In this document: piece after piece, positions 42,561-50,948 of the stretch
Numbering within the stretch: the first letter of the stretch is position 1
How the letters are laid out: every line of letters begins with the position of its first letter
NCBI GenBank assembly: GCA_024641945.1
Contig: JAHECD010000014.1
Location: 9,965 to 65,139, forward strand
Source: Rubrivivax sp.
GTDB taxonomy: Bacteria; Pseudomonadota; Gammaproteobacteria; Burkholderiales; Burkholderiaceae_C
Direction of reading: 5' to 3'
DNA: 55,175 nucleotides
Translations under genes and position numbers: made by a program
The notes under the pieces: generated by a model
What the model saw: the letters and a program-made list of their open reading frames with translations, nothing else
Database searches by the model: none
Told to the model about the DNA's origin: nothing

Positions 42561-43109
42561 ATGTCCGATGTGCCGCGTTTCCTGATCTTGCCGGGTTGGC
42601 TTGACTCAGGCCCCACACACTGGCAGTCCCGTTGGGAGCGAAACCACGGATTCGAGCGCGTGGAGCAGGCGGACTGGCATTGGCCGCGCCGGGGAGACTG
42701 GATGGCCCGGCTCGACGAGGTCGTGCTTCGGAACGATCGGCCCGTGGTGCTCGTGGCCCACAGCCTGGGCTGCCAACTTGCGGCAGCGTGGTCTGCGCAC
42801 TCGCGTCACACCGTGCGTGTTCAGGCGGCGTTGCTTGTCGCGCCGCCGGACGTCGATCGCAGCGACACGCCCCCGCAACTGCACAACTGGCAACCTGCCG
42901 TGCGGACGGCGCTCAAGTTCCGTGCGCTCGTGGTCTACAGTGAGAACGACCCCTTCGCAGAACCGACGCGTTCACGTGGCCTTGCGGCGGACTGGGGCGT
43001 TCGCGAGCACAGCATCGGCGCCGCGGGACACATCAACGGCGAATCCGGACTGGGTGAATGGCCGGAAGGATTCGAGTTGCTCCGCTCGTTGTGGGACGAC
43101 CCGTCATGA
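42561..43109 (+). CDS. RBBP9/YdeN-family alpha/beta hydrolase
   Basis: A 182-residue compact hydrolase. It begins RFLILPGWLDSGPTHWQSRWE, the RBBP9 opening. The nucleophile Ser is in VAHSLGC, the acid in YSENDPFAEP and the His in GAAGHINGESGLGEWPEG: a full Ser-Asp-His triad. The natural substrate of the bacterial family is unknown (serine hydrolase). Its stop overlaps the next gene by ATGA. Confidence 0.88.
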   Translation: MSDVPRFLILPGWLDSGPTHWQSRWERNHGFERVEQADWHWPRRGDWMARLDEVVLRNDRPVVLVAHSLGCQLAAAWSAHSRHTVRVQAALLVAPPDVDRSDTPPQLHNWQPAVRTALKFRALVVYSENDPFAEPTRSRGLAADWGVREHSIGAAGHINGESGLGEWPEGFELLRSLWDDPS

Positions 43110-43633
43110 CGCGCACGGCATGGCGCGCGTTGGCGGTCACGCTGCTGCTTGCGGCCTTCTTCATTGGACTCAAGGTCTTCGGAATTGCGTTGCCGCTCTT
43201 CCTGGGCCTGGGCATCGTCGTCGCCGTCGTGGCCGCCTTGTTGCCGTGGATCGGCGTGCGCTGGCTCGACGATCTGTTGCAGGCGGGGCGCGCTTGGCGC
43301 TGGCGTCATGAAGAGGGCCGACACCATGGGTTCGGCGGGCTATCGATCTCGATCGAAGACGATGGACGGCATGTCTGGATCGCCGGTGCCGATCTCCAGC
43401 GTGCGCTGCACACGACCGATCGGGACGACGTGCTCGCGGCGCGCATGCCCGGACGCTCGCGGCGCGACCGGCGCGGCGATCTGCTGTTGCGGGTGGACGC
43501 GGTCGTCGACTATCTTTCCACGGCACCGGGGCGGATGGAGCCGCGCACCGTCCGCCTGCGCCGCTATCTCGAGCGCGAGGTGCTCTTTCCAGCCGCGCAG
43601 CGACGTCGGCGAGAGCAGGTACCGCCCGCGTAA
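43106..43633 (+). CDS. Small inner-membrane protein of unknown function
   Basis: A 175-residue protein. Two adjacent hydrophobic spans at residues 6-45 (LAVTLLLAAFFIGLKVFGIAL and LFLGLGIVVAVVAALLPWI) are followed by an Arg-rich soluble domain (GLSISIEDDGRHVWIAGADLQRAL; RTVRLRRYLEREVLFP). It starts by ATGA overlap with the hydrolase gene and is followed 13 bases later by parB. I do not recognise the soluble domain. Confidence 0.75.
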   Translation: MTRTAWRALAVTLLLAAFFIGLKVFGIALPLFLGLGIVVAVVAALLPWIGVRWLDDLLQAGRAWRWRHEEGRHHGFGGLSISIEDDGRHVWIAGADLQRALHTTDRDDVLAARMPGRSRRDRRGDLLLRVDAVVDYLSTAPGRMEPRTVRLRRYLEREVLFPAAQRRRREQVPPA

Positions 43634-43646
43634 GACAATCCACGTC

Positions 43647-44543
43647 ATGGCGACAAAAAAACCCAAGGGCCTGGGCCTGGGACTCGAGGCCTTGCTCGGC
43701 CCCAAGGTCAGCGAAGGCGCGGAGCCCGTTTCACCCGGTCAGCCCACGGCGCTCAGGCTGGACCAGTTGCAGGCCGGCAAGTACCAACCCCGAACCCGTA
43801 TGGATGAGGGCGCGCTGTACGAGCTTGCGGAGAGCATCAAGTCGCAGGGTGTGATGCAGCCGGTGCTGGTGCGACCGGTGGGGCCGGGCCGCTACGAGAT
43901 CATTGCCGGCGAGCGGCGCTTTCGCGCGGCGCGTCTGGCGGGGCTGGACGAGGTGCCGGTGCTCGTGCGCGAGGTGCCGGACGAATCGGCCGCGGTCATG
44001 GCGCTGATCGAGAACATGCAGCGTGAGGACCTGAACCCGCTCGAGGAAGCACAGGGGCTGCAACGGCTGGTGAGCGAGTTCAAGCTGACGCATGAGCAGG
44101 CCGCTCAGGCCGTCGGCCGTTCGCGCAGCGCAGCCAGCAATTTGATGCGCCTGTTGAGCCTGACGCCGCCAGTCCAGCAGATGCTGATGGCGGGGGATCT
44201 CGAGATGGGTCACGCGCGCGCGTTGCTGTCGCTCGATTCCGGGCAGCAGGTGCTCACGGCCACCGAGGTGGTCACCCGCAAGCTGTCGGTCCGCGAAGCC
44301 GAAAAGCTCGTCGCGCGCGAGCTGAATGCGGGCCGACAGGCACCGCTGTTGCGTGTCAAGAAGGACAAGTCGCGCGACCTCGTGCGGCTCGAGGAACAAC
44401 TGTCGGACAAGCTAGCCGCCGCGGTGGAGATTCGCGTGCATCGCAAGACCAAGCGTGGTGAGCAGGGCGAGATTGCCGTGTCGTTCGGTTCGCTGGAAGA
44501 GTTGAACGGCTTGCTGGAACGGCTGGGCGCGTCCGACGTCTAG
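43647..44543 (+). CDS. parB: Chromosome partitioning protein ParB (Spo0J)
   Basis: A 298-residue ParB. A basic N-tail (KKPKGLGLGLEALLG, the ParA-stimulating region) leads into the CTP-binding domain with GERRFR at 88-93 and ENMQREDLNPLEEA. The helix-turn-helix (THEQAAQAVGRSRSAASNLMRLL) binds parS, and a C-terminal dimer domain runs from about 240 to the end. It clamps and slides on DNA from parS. The matching parS sites lie upstream in mnmG and rsmG. Confidence 0.96.
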   Translation: MATKKPKGLGLGLEALLGPKVSEGAEPVSPGQPTALRLDQLQAGKYQPRTRMDEGALYELAESIKSQGVMQPVLVRPVGPGRYEIIAGERRFRAARLAGLDEVPVLVREVPDESAAVMALIENMQREDLNPLEEAQGLQRLVSEFKLTHEQAAQAVGRSRSAASNLMRLLSLTPPVQQMLMAGDLEMGHARALLSLDSGQQVLTATEVVTRKLSVREAEKLVARELNAGRQAPLLRVKKDKSRDLVRLEEQLSDKLAAAVEIRVHRKTKRGEQGEIAVSFGSLEELNGLLERLGASDV

Positions 44544-44549
44544 CTCGCA

Positions 44550-45728
44550 TCAGGCCGCCGCCGCACGGGCTGTACGCTGGATCGCGGCCAGCCACACCAA
44601 GGCCAGTACGACGGCGCTGATCGGCACCAGCGAGCCCAGGCTGAGCCAAGTCCAGCCCTGCGTCGTGACCAGCGCCCCCGACGCAAACGAGGTCAGCGCC
44701 ATCGTCGCGAATACGCAGGTGTCCATCGCGCCTTGTGCCTTGTTCTTCTCTTCGGGGAGGTAGGCGGTGGTGAACAAGGTCGTTGCACCGGTGTAAAGAA
44801 AGTTCCATCCGACGCCCAAGGCCAGCAGCGCACCCAGAAACTGCATCAACTCCACGCCCGACAACGCAACGGCGACACAAACCAGGTAGAGCAGCGCACC
44901 GGTGCTCATGACCGGCAGCGCGCCGAATCGTTTGATGGCGTGGCCGGTAAAGAAGCTCGGCACGAACATGCCCAAGACGTGCCATTCGAGTACCAGCGCG
45001 GCGCTGCTGAAGGGGTGCTGGCACTGCTGCATGGCGATCGGTGTGGCCGCCATCAGCAGGTTCATGACGCCGTAGCCCAGCGCGCCGGCAGCGACCGAGA
45101 CGAAGAAGACCGGCTGTCGGGCAAGCTCGCTCAGTGGCCGCCCTGTCGACGCGCCCGGTGCGGGTGTCCGGTGCGGCGGAAACTCGATGAACGACAAGGC
45201 CGCCAGCGACAACAGCGCCACCCCGATCAATGCAATGTAGGCTCCCGCAAAGGGCACACCGAAGGCGCCTTTTGTGGCGCTGGCGAGGTTGGGTCCTGTG
45301 AAGGCGCCGATGATGCCACCCGCAAGCACGAGCGAGATGGCCTTCTCCTTGAACGCCGGCGCCACCAGTTCGGGGCCAGCGAAGCGATAGAGCTGGCCGT
45401 TTGCGCTGTAGAAGCCAGCAGCCAACGTCGACGCCACGAGCAGCCAGAACTGCCGAGTGCTGACGGCGAGCGCACACGACGCGGCCGTCGCGGCGGCGAC
45501 CAGCAGGCCGATCTGGAACGACCGCTTGCGCCCCAGGTGCGCCTGGACCCGGGCCACGATCGGCGCGCTCAGCGCACCGCCCACCACGTAGCCGGTGACT
45601 GGAAGGGTCGCCATCCATCCAACCGGCGCGAGTGCCAGCCCGACCAGGCCATTGATGGCGATGAAGGTCACGTTATTGGTCAGGAACAGGCCCTGGCAAA
45701 GCGCCAGCAGTAGCAGATGGCGATTCAT
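44550..45728 (-). CDS. MFS-family transporter
   Basis: A 392-residue protein with about 12 membrane spans and the MFS loop 2-3 motif in ARVQAHLGRKRSFQIG. It has a central loop (IEFPPHRTPAPGASTGRPLSEL). The direction and substrate cannot be deduced; it resembles small uncharacterised drug- or metabolite-type MFS proteins. The start is MNRHLLLLAL; ten more codons are open upstream. It ends 6 bases after the parB stop, convergent, with no visible terminator between. Confidence 0.85.
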   Translation of the reverse strand: MNRHLLLLALCQGLFLTNNVTFIAINGLVGLALAPVGWMATLPVTGYVVGGALSAPIVARVQAHLGRKRSFQIGLLVAAATAASCALAVSTRQFWLLVASTLAAGFYSANGQLYRFAGPELVAPAFKEKAISLVLAGGIIGAFTGPNLASATKGAFGVPFAGAYIALIGVALLSLAALSFIEFPPHRTPAPGASTGRPLSELARQPVFFVSVAAGALGYGVMNLLMAATPIAMQQCQHPFSSAALVLEWHVLGMFVPSFFTGHAIKRFGALPVMSTGALLYLVCVAVALSGVELMQFLGALLALGVGWNFLYTGATTLFTTAYLPEEKNKAQGAMDTCVFATMALTSFASGALVTTQGWTWLSLGSLVPISAVVLALVWLAAIQRTARAAAA

Positions 45729-45791
45729 GTGTGCATGATCGCACTGACTTCGCGTCAACCCGGGTGCAGGGTGCGCGCGTTGAGTCCATCA

Positions 45792-45809
45792 TGGTGCGCC
45801 GATGCACCA
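45792..45809. promoter_or_regulatory. Perfect dyad, possible activator site
   Basis: TGGTGC-GCCGAT-GCACCA is a perfect 6+6 inverted repeat about 19 bases ahead of the sigma-54-like -24 element. It resembles an NtrC-type site in its half-sites, but the half-sites point the other way from the NtrC consensus, so another activator is as likely. Confidence 0.45.
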
Positions 45810-45827
45810 AGGGAACTAACGTGCCAA

Positions 45828-45843
45828 CGGCATGCTCCTTGCA
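45828..45843 (+). promoter_or_regulatory. Sigma-54-like (-24/-12) promoter for prkA operon
   Basis: The site reads CGGCATGCTCCTTGCA. The invariant GG and GC have the required 10-base gap, the -12 TTGCA is perfect, and two less conserved bases differ from TGGCAC-N5-TTGC. Related yeaG-yeaH genes in E. coli are known to respond to nitrogen (NtrC) and RpoS, which fits. Confidence 0.55.
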
Positions 45844-46053
45844 AAGATGCATGTCGATCTGGCCGCTGATCCGCAGATGGCCTTCGCATGGAATGACGCA
45901 CTCTTGATGCCACGACGCTGATATCAAGGAAAGCTCTGATGGAGCCCCGCCGCGAGTTGCGGCTCGGTGGATAGGACTTCATCAGATCTTCCCGGCAGAT
46001 GCAGGCTTTGCTCGCCTGCGCCTGCACTCCGTATGTATTTGGAGGTCAGCAGC

Positions 46054-47976
46054 ATGAGCGTCATCAGCAATTTCGCAGCCCGCTACGAGCGCACGCGCGA
46101 AGAGGAAATGTCCCTCGAGGACTACCTCGCCGAATGCAAGCGCAATCCGATCGCCTATGCCACCGCGGCCGAGCGCATGCTCAAGGCGATCGGCGAGCCG
46201 CAGCAGGTGGACACGCGCAACGACCCGCGCCTGTCACGCCTGTTCGCCAACAAGGTCATCAAGATCTACCCGGCCTTTGCCGAGTTCTACGGCATGGAAG
46301 ATGCCATCGAGCAGGTGGTGTCCTACTTCCGCCATGCCGCGCAGGGCCTCGAAGAGAAGAAGCAGATCCTCTACCTGCTGGGTCCGGTGGGTGGCGGCAA
46401 GAGCTCGATCGCCGAGCGGCTGAAACAGCTGATGCAGGAAGTGCCGTTCTACGCGATCAAGGGGTCGCCGGTGAATGAGTCGCCGCTCGGCCTGTTCGAT
46501 CCGGGCGAGGACGGCGAGCTGCTGGAAACCGAATACGGCATCCCCCGCCGTTATCTCAACCGGATCCTGTCGCCGTGGGCCGTCAAGCGGCTTGAAGAGT
46601 TCGGCGGCGATATCCGCCAATTCAAGGTCGTGAAGCGCCACCCGAGCATCCTCAAGCAGATCGGCATTGCCAAGACCGAGCCGGGCGACGAGAACAACCA
46701 AGACATCAGTTCGCTTGTCGGCAAGGTCGATATCCGCAAGCTCGAGACCTATGCCCAGGACGACCCCGATGCCTACAGCTACTCCGGCGGCCTGTGCCTG
46801 GCGAACCAGGGCCTGCTCGAGTTCGTCGAGATGTTCAAGGCGCCCATCAAGGTGCTGCACCCGCTGCTGACGGCCACCCAGGAAAGCAACTTCAAGGGCA
46901 CCGAAGGTTTTGGTGCCATCCCGTTCGACGGCATCGTGCTGGCGCACAGCAACGAGAGCGAGTGGAAGGCGTTTCGCAACAACAAGAACAACGAGGCCTT
47001 CCTCGACCGCATCTACATCGTCAAGGTGCCGTACTGCCTGCGAGTGAGCGAAGAGGTCAAGATCTACGAGAAGCTGCTTCGCGGCTCGTCGCTGGCGGCG
47101 GCCACCTGCGCACCGGGCACGCTCAAGATGATGAGCCAGTTCGCGATCCTGACGCGGCTGAAGGAGCCGGAGAACTCGTCGCTGTTCTCCAAGATGCAGG
47201 TCTACGACGGCGAGAACCTGAAGGACACCGACCCGCGCGCCAAGAGCTACCAGGAATACCGTGACTATGCGGGCGTCGACGAGGGCATGAGCGGCATCTC
47301 GACGCGCTTTGCCTACAAGATCCTGAGCAAGGTCTTCAACTTCGATTCCGCCGAGGTCGCAGCCAACCCCGTGCACCTGATGTACGTGCTCGAACAACAG
47401 ATCGAGCGCGAGCAGTTCCCGGCAGAGACCGAGCAGAAGTACCTCGGCTTCATCAAGGAGCACCTGGCGACGCGCTACGCGGAGTTCATCGGCAAGGAGA
47501 TCCAGACCGCGTACCTCGAGAGCTACAGCGAGTACGGCCAGAACATCTTCGACCGCTACGTCACCTATGCCGACTACTGGATCCAGGATCACGAGTACCG
47601 CGACACCGACACCGGCGAGGTCTTCGACCGCGCGAGCCTGAACGGCGAACTCGAGAAGATCGAGAAGCCGGCCGGCATCGCCAATCCGAAGGACTTCCGC
47701 AACGAGATCGTCAACTTCGTCCTTCGTGCGCGCGCCAACAACCAGGGCAACAACCCGGTATGGACAAGCTACGAGAAGCTGCGCACGGTGATCGAGAAGA
47801 AGATGTTCTCGAACACCGAAGAGTTGCTCCCGGTCATCAGCTTCAACGCCAAGGCCAGCGCGGACGAAGCCAAGAAGCACGAGGATTTCGTCACCCGCAT
47901 GGTGGCCAAGGGCTACACGCCCAAGCAGGTGCGGTTGCTGTGCGAGTGGTACCTGCGCGTGCGCAAGAGCAGCTGA
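46054..47976 (+). CDS. PrkA-type serine protein kinase (YeaG)
   Basis: A 640-residue protein with an AAA+-like N-terminal domain with Walker A GPVGGGKS (about 110-117) and a C-terminal PrkA kinase-like region. Characteristic stretches are IKIYPAFAEFYGMEDAIEQVVSYF, SPLGLFDP, SGGLCLANQGLLEFVEMFKAP and HSNESEWKAFRNNKNNEAFLDRI. In E. coli YeaG acts with YeaH in nitrogen starvation and stationary-phase adaptation; the Bacillus homologue acts in sporulation and may be a Lon-like ATPase rather than a kinase. GGAGG is well placed before the ATG. It leads an operon with yeaH and spoVR. Confidence 0.92.
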   Translation: MSVISNFAARYERTREEEMSLEDYLAECKRNPIAYATAAERMLKAIGEPQQVDTRNDPRLSRLFANKVIKIYPAFAEFYGMEDAIEQVVSYFRHAAQGLEEKKQILYLLGPVGGGKSSIAERLKQLMQEVPFYAIKGSPVNESPLGLFDPGEDGELLETEYGIPRRYLNRILSPWAVKRLEEFGGDIRQFKVVKRHPSILKQIGIAKTEPGDENNQDISSLVGKVDIRKLETYAQDDPDAYSYSGGLCLANQGLLEFVEMFKAPIKVLHPLLTATQESNFKGTEGFGAIPFDGIVLAHSNESEWKAFRNNKNNEAFLDRIYIVKVPYCLRVSEEVKIYEKLLRGSSLAAATCAPGTLKMMSQFAILTRLKEPENSSLFSKMQVYDGENLKDTDPRAKSYQEYRDYAGVDEGMSGISTRFAYKILSKVFNFDSAEVAANPVHLMYVLEQQIEREQFPAETEQKYLGFIKEHLATRYAEFIGKEIQTAYLESYSEYGQNIFDRYVTYADYWIQDHEYRDTDTGEVFDRASLNGELEKIEKPAGIANPKDFRNEIVNFVLRARANNQGNNPVWTSYEKLRTVIEKKMFSNTEELLPVISFNAKASADEAKKHEDFVTRMVAKGYTPKQVRLLCEWYLRVRKSS

Positions 47977-48043
47977 TGCTCGAGGCCGCAGCAGTGCAAG
48001 ACACGGCAATCAGGCGGGCGCCGCACACCGCATCGGGGGGCAC

Positions 48044-49324
48044 ATGATCGGCATCATCGACCGGCGACTGGCGGGCAAGAACAAGTCCATCGGCAACCGC
48101 GAGCGTTTCCTGCGCCGCTACAAGGACCAAGTCAAGGAAGCCGTCAAGCGCGCGATCGACGGCCGTGGCATCCGCGATATCGAGCGCGGCGAGGACATCC
48201 ACATCCCGCGCAAGGACATCAGCGAACCCGTCTTCGGCCACGGCCAGGGTGGCGTGCGCGAGGTCGTGCACCCCGGCAACAAGGACTTCGTCCGTGGCGA
48301 CCGGATCGAGCGGCCCAAGGGCGGGCAGGGCGGCGGCAGCGGCAAAGGCGAGGCCAGCGATTCGGGCGAGGGCGAAGACGACTTCGTCTTCTCGCTCAGC
48401 AAGGAAGAGTTCATGCAGGTCTTCTTCGAGGACCTGGCCTTGCCGCACCTGATCCGCACGCAGCTCGCCGAGACACCGGAATGGAAGACGCACCGCGCCG
48501 GCTACAGCAGCGACGGTACGCCGAACAACCTGCATGTGGTGCGCTCGATGCGCGGCGCGATCGGCCGGCGCATCGCCATCGGCGCCGGCGCACGCGGGGA
48601 ATTGAAGGCCCTGGAAGATCACCTCGCGGTGCTGATGCGCAGCAAGGGCGACTCGGCGATCGACCGCGAGATCAAGGAGGTCGAGGTCGCGATCGAGGCG
48701 CTGCGCGCGCGCATCGCGCGCATTCCCTATCTCGATCCGATCGACCTGCGCTTTCGCAACCGCGTTCGTGTGCCGGTGCCCACCAGCAAGGCCGTGATGT
48801 TCTGCCTGATGGACGTGTCGGGCTCGATGGACGAGCAGCGCAAGGAGCTCAGCAAGCGATTCTTCATCCTGCTGTACATGTTCCTCACGCGCCACTACGA
48901 GAAGATCGAGATCGTCTTCATCCGCCACCACACGCAGGCACAGGAAGTGGACGAGGAGAATTTCTTCCACGCGCGCGAAACCGGCGGCACCGTGGTGAGC
49001 AGCGCGCTCGTCTTGATGGAGGAGATCATCAAGGCGCGCTACAGCCCGAGCGAGTGGAACATCTACGGCGCGCAGGCCAGCGACGGTGATAACTGGCACC
49101 ACGACAGTGGCCGCTGCCGCGAGCTGCTGTCCGAGAAGATCCTGCCGCTCGTGCGCTACTACGCTTATGTGCAGGTGGCCGACGAGGAGCAGAACCTCTG
49201 GCAGGAATATACGCAGCTGCAGGAGTCGCACCGCCACTTCGCGATGCGCAAGGCCACCGACGCGAGCCAGATTTACCCGGTCTTTCGCGACCTCTTCAAG
49301 AAGGAAGGGGCGCAGGCGGCATGA
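48044..49324 (+). CDS. YeaH/YhbH-family protein with VWA-like domain
   Basis: A 426-residue protein. It opens IIDRRLAGKNKSIGNRERFLRRYK, the YeaH/YhbH (DUF444) signature, followed by a Gly-rich linker (about 90-105). Its C-terminal half carries the MIDAS-like motif DVSGSMDE, IVFIRHHTQAQEVDEE and GGTVVSSAL of a von Willebrand A fold. It is the partner of PrkA in stress adaptation. It lies 67 bases after prkA and 28 before the spoVR start, all one direction. Confidence 0.92.
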   Translation: MIGIIDRRLAGKNKSIGNRERFLRRYKDQVKEAVKRAIDGRGIRDIERGEDIHIPRKDISEPVFGHGQGGVREVVHPGNKDFVRGDRIERPKGGQGGGSGKGEASDSGEGEDDFVFSLSKEEFMQVFFEDLALPHLIRTQLAETPEWKTHRAGYSSDGTPNNLHVVRSMRGAIGRRIAIGAGARGELKALEDHLAVLMRSKGDSAIDREIKEVEVAIEALRARIARIPYLDPIDLRFRNRVRVPVPTSKAVMFCLMDVSGSMDEQRKELSKRFFILLYMFLTRHYEKIEIVFIRHHTQAQEVDEENFFHARETGGTVVSSALVLMEEIIKARYSPSEWNIYGAQASDGDNWHHDSGRCRELLSEKILPLVRYYAYVQVADEEQNLWQEYTQLQESHRHFAMRKATDASQIYPVFRDLFKKEGAQAA

Positions 49325-49352
49325 TCGTGCGCAACGGCACAACGGAGATTGC

Positions 49353-50897
49353 ATGACGAAGCTGGAGCATCCCCTGGCGCCCGGGCCGCGGCCGGCTGCG
49401 CCGCTGCCTGGCCCGAGCGACTGGACCTTCGACCTGATCGAGGATTACCACAAGGTGATTCGCGAGACGGCCGCGCGTTTCGGTCTGGAGACCTACCCGA
49501 ACCAGCTCGAGATCATCACCGCAGAGCAAATGATGGACGCCTACGCCAGCGTGGGCATGCCTGTGAATTACAGGCACTGGAGCTACGGCAAGGAGTTCAT
49601 CTCGACCGAGAAGAACTACAAGCGTGGCCACATGGGCCTGGCCTACGAGATCGTCATCAACTCCAACCCCTGCATCAGTTACCTGATGGAGGAAAACACG
49701 ATGGCGATGCAGGCGCTCGTCATTGCGCATGCCGCCTACGGCCACAACAGCTTCTTCAAGGGCAACTATCTCTTTCGCATGTGGACCGATGCGGCGTCGA
49801 TCATCGACTACCTCGTCTATGCCAAGAACTACGTGGCGGCCTGCGAAGAGAAGCACGGCATGGACCACGTCGAGTCCTTTCTCGACTCCTGCCATGCGCT
49901 GTCGAACCATGGTGTCGACCGTTATCGCCGACCGACCCGCAAGTCGCTCGCGCAGGAGCTTTCCGAGCGCAAGGACCGCGAGGCGTATGCCCAGCGGCAG
50001 GTCAACGATCTGTGGCGCACATTGCCTCCACGCGCCGACAAGAGCGAAGGCGAGAAGGAGTCGCGCAGGTTTCCCGACGAGCCGCAGGAGAACATCCTGT
50101 ACTTCATCGAGAAGAACGCGCCGCTGCTCGAGCCGTGGCAGCGCGAAATCGTGCGCATCGTGCGCAAGGTGTCGCAATATTTCTATCCGCAGCGCCAGAC
50201 CCAGGTCATGAACGAAGGCTGGGCCACGTTCTGGCACCACAAGCTGCTGAATACGATGTACGACGATGGCTGGCTCACAGATGGGGTGATGATCGAGTGG
50301 CTCAAGTCGCATACCAACGTCGTCTACCAGCCGCCCGTCGGCCACCGCGCCTACAGCGGCATCAATCCCTATGCGCTGGGGTTCGCGATGTACACCGATA
50401 TCAAGCGCATCTGCGATGACCCGACCGACGAGGACCGCGCCTGGTTCCCGCAGATCGCCGGGACGCCGTGGTTGCCCGTGCTGCACGAGGCGATGCACAA
50501 CTACAAGGACGAAAGCTTCGTGGGCCAGTACCTGAGCCCGAAGCTGATGCGCGACCTGCGCCTCTTTGCGATCCGCGACGACGAGAAGGAAGATGAACTC
50601 GAAGTCGCCGCGATCCACGACGACGCCGGCTACCGGGGTGTTCGTGAATCCTTGAGCCGCCAGTACGACCTTGGATCGCGCGAGCCCAACATCCAGGTTT
50701 GGAACGTCAACCTGCGCGGTGACCGCTCACTCACATTGCGCCACTTCCAGCACAATGATCGTCCGTTGCACGAGACGGCACAGGAGGTGCTGAAGCATGT
50801 CGCCCGCCTGTGGGGCTTCGGCGTCCAGCTCGAGAGCGTGAACGCCAAGGGTGACGTGACGCAGCGGCACAGCGTGCCGGCGCCTGCCCAGGTGTGA
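49353..50897 (+). CDS. SpoVR-family protein (YcgB)
   Basis: A 514-residue protein. The SpoVR family motifs are present throughout: YPNQLEIITAEQMMDAYASVGMP, YRHWSYGKEF, YEIVINSNPCISYLMEENTM, HAAYGHNSFFKGNYLF and MNEGWATFWHHKLLNTMYD. In Bacillus it is needed for spore cortex; in non-spore formers YcgB sits with prkA-yeaH in a general-stress group. The molecular function is unknown; His-rich stretches suggest a metal. GGAG precedes the ATG. Confidence 0.92.
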   Translation: MTKLEHPLAPGPRPAAPLPGPSDWTFDLIEDYHKVIRETAARFGLETYPNQLEIITAEQMMDAYASVGMPVNYRHWSYGKEFISTEKNYKRGHMGLAYEIVINSNPCISYLMEENTMAMQALVIAHAAYGHNSFFKGNYLFRMWTDAASIIDYLVYAKNYVAACEEKHGMDHVESFLDSCHALSNHGVDRYRRPTRKSLAQELSERKDREAYAQRQVNDLWRTLPPRADKSEGEKESRRFPDEPQENILYFIEKNAPLLEPWQREIVRIVRKVSQYFYPQRQTQVMNEGWATFWHHKLLNTMYDDGWLTDGVMIEWLKSHTNVVYQPPVGHRAYSGINPYALGFAMYTDIKRICDDPTDEDRAWFPQIAGTPWLPVLHEAMHNYKDESFVGQYLSPKLMRDLRLFAIRDDEKEDELEVAAIHDDAGYRGVRESLSRQYDLGSREPNIQVWNVNLRGDRSLTLRHFQHNDRPLHETAQEVLKHVARLWGFGVQLESVNAKGDVTQRHSVPAPAQV

Positions 50898-50906
50898 TCT
50901 CGGACA

Positions 50907-50941
50907 CCGGCGCTGGGCAAGCGAGCCTTGCCCAGCGCCGG
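50907..50941. terminator. Perfect 15-bp hairpin after spoVR operon
   Basis: CCGGCGCTGGGCAAG pairs fully with CTTGCCCAGCGCCGG around a 5-base loop. It lies between the spoVR stop and the convergent lipoprotein stop, so it may end both transcripts. No strong T run follows on either strand. Confidence 0.65.
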
Positions 50942-50948
50942 CAGTATT

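Larger units (their letters stand above)
45729..46053. promoter_or_regulatory. 325-bp regulatory gap upstream of prkA
   Basis: This gap separates the MFS gene from prkA and contains no gene. It holds a TGGTGC-N6-GCACCA dyad, a sigma-54-like promoter, and the GGAGG that serves prkA at 46041-46045. A long leader of about 200 bases would separate the promoter from prkA. Confidence 0.6.

Noticed and set aside
43729..43742. A further parS-like site near the start of parB (GTTTCACCCGG)
   Set aside because: Only the left half resembles parS; the palindrome is broken, so it is not reported as a site.
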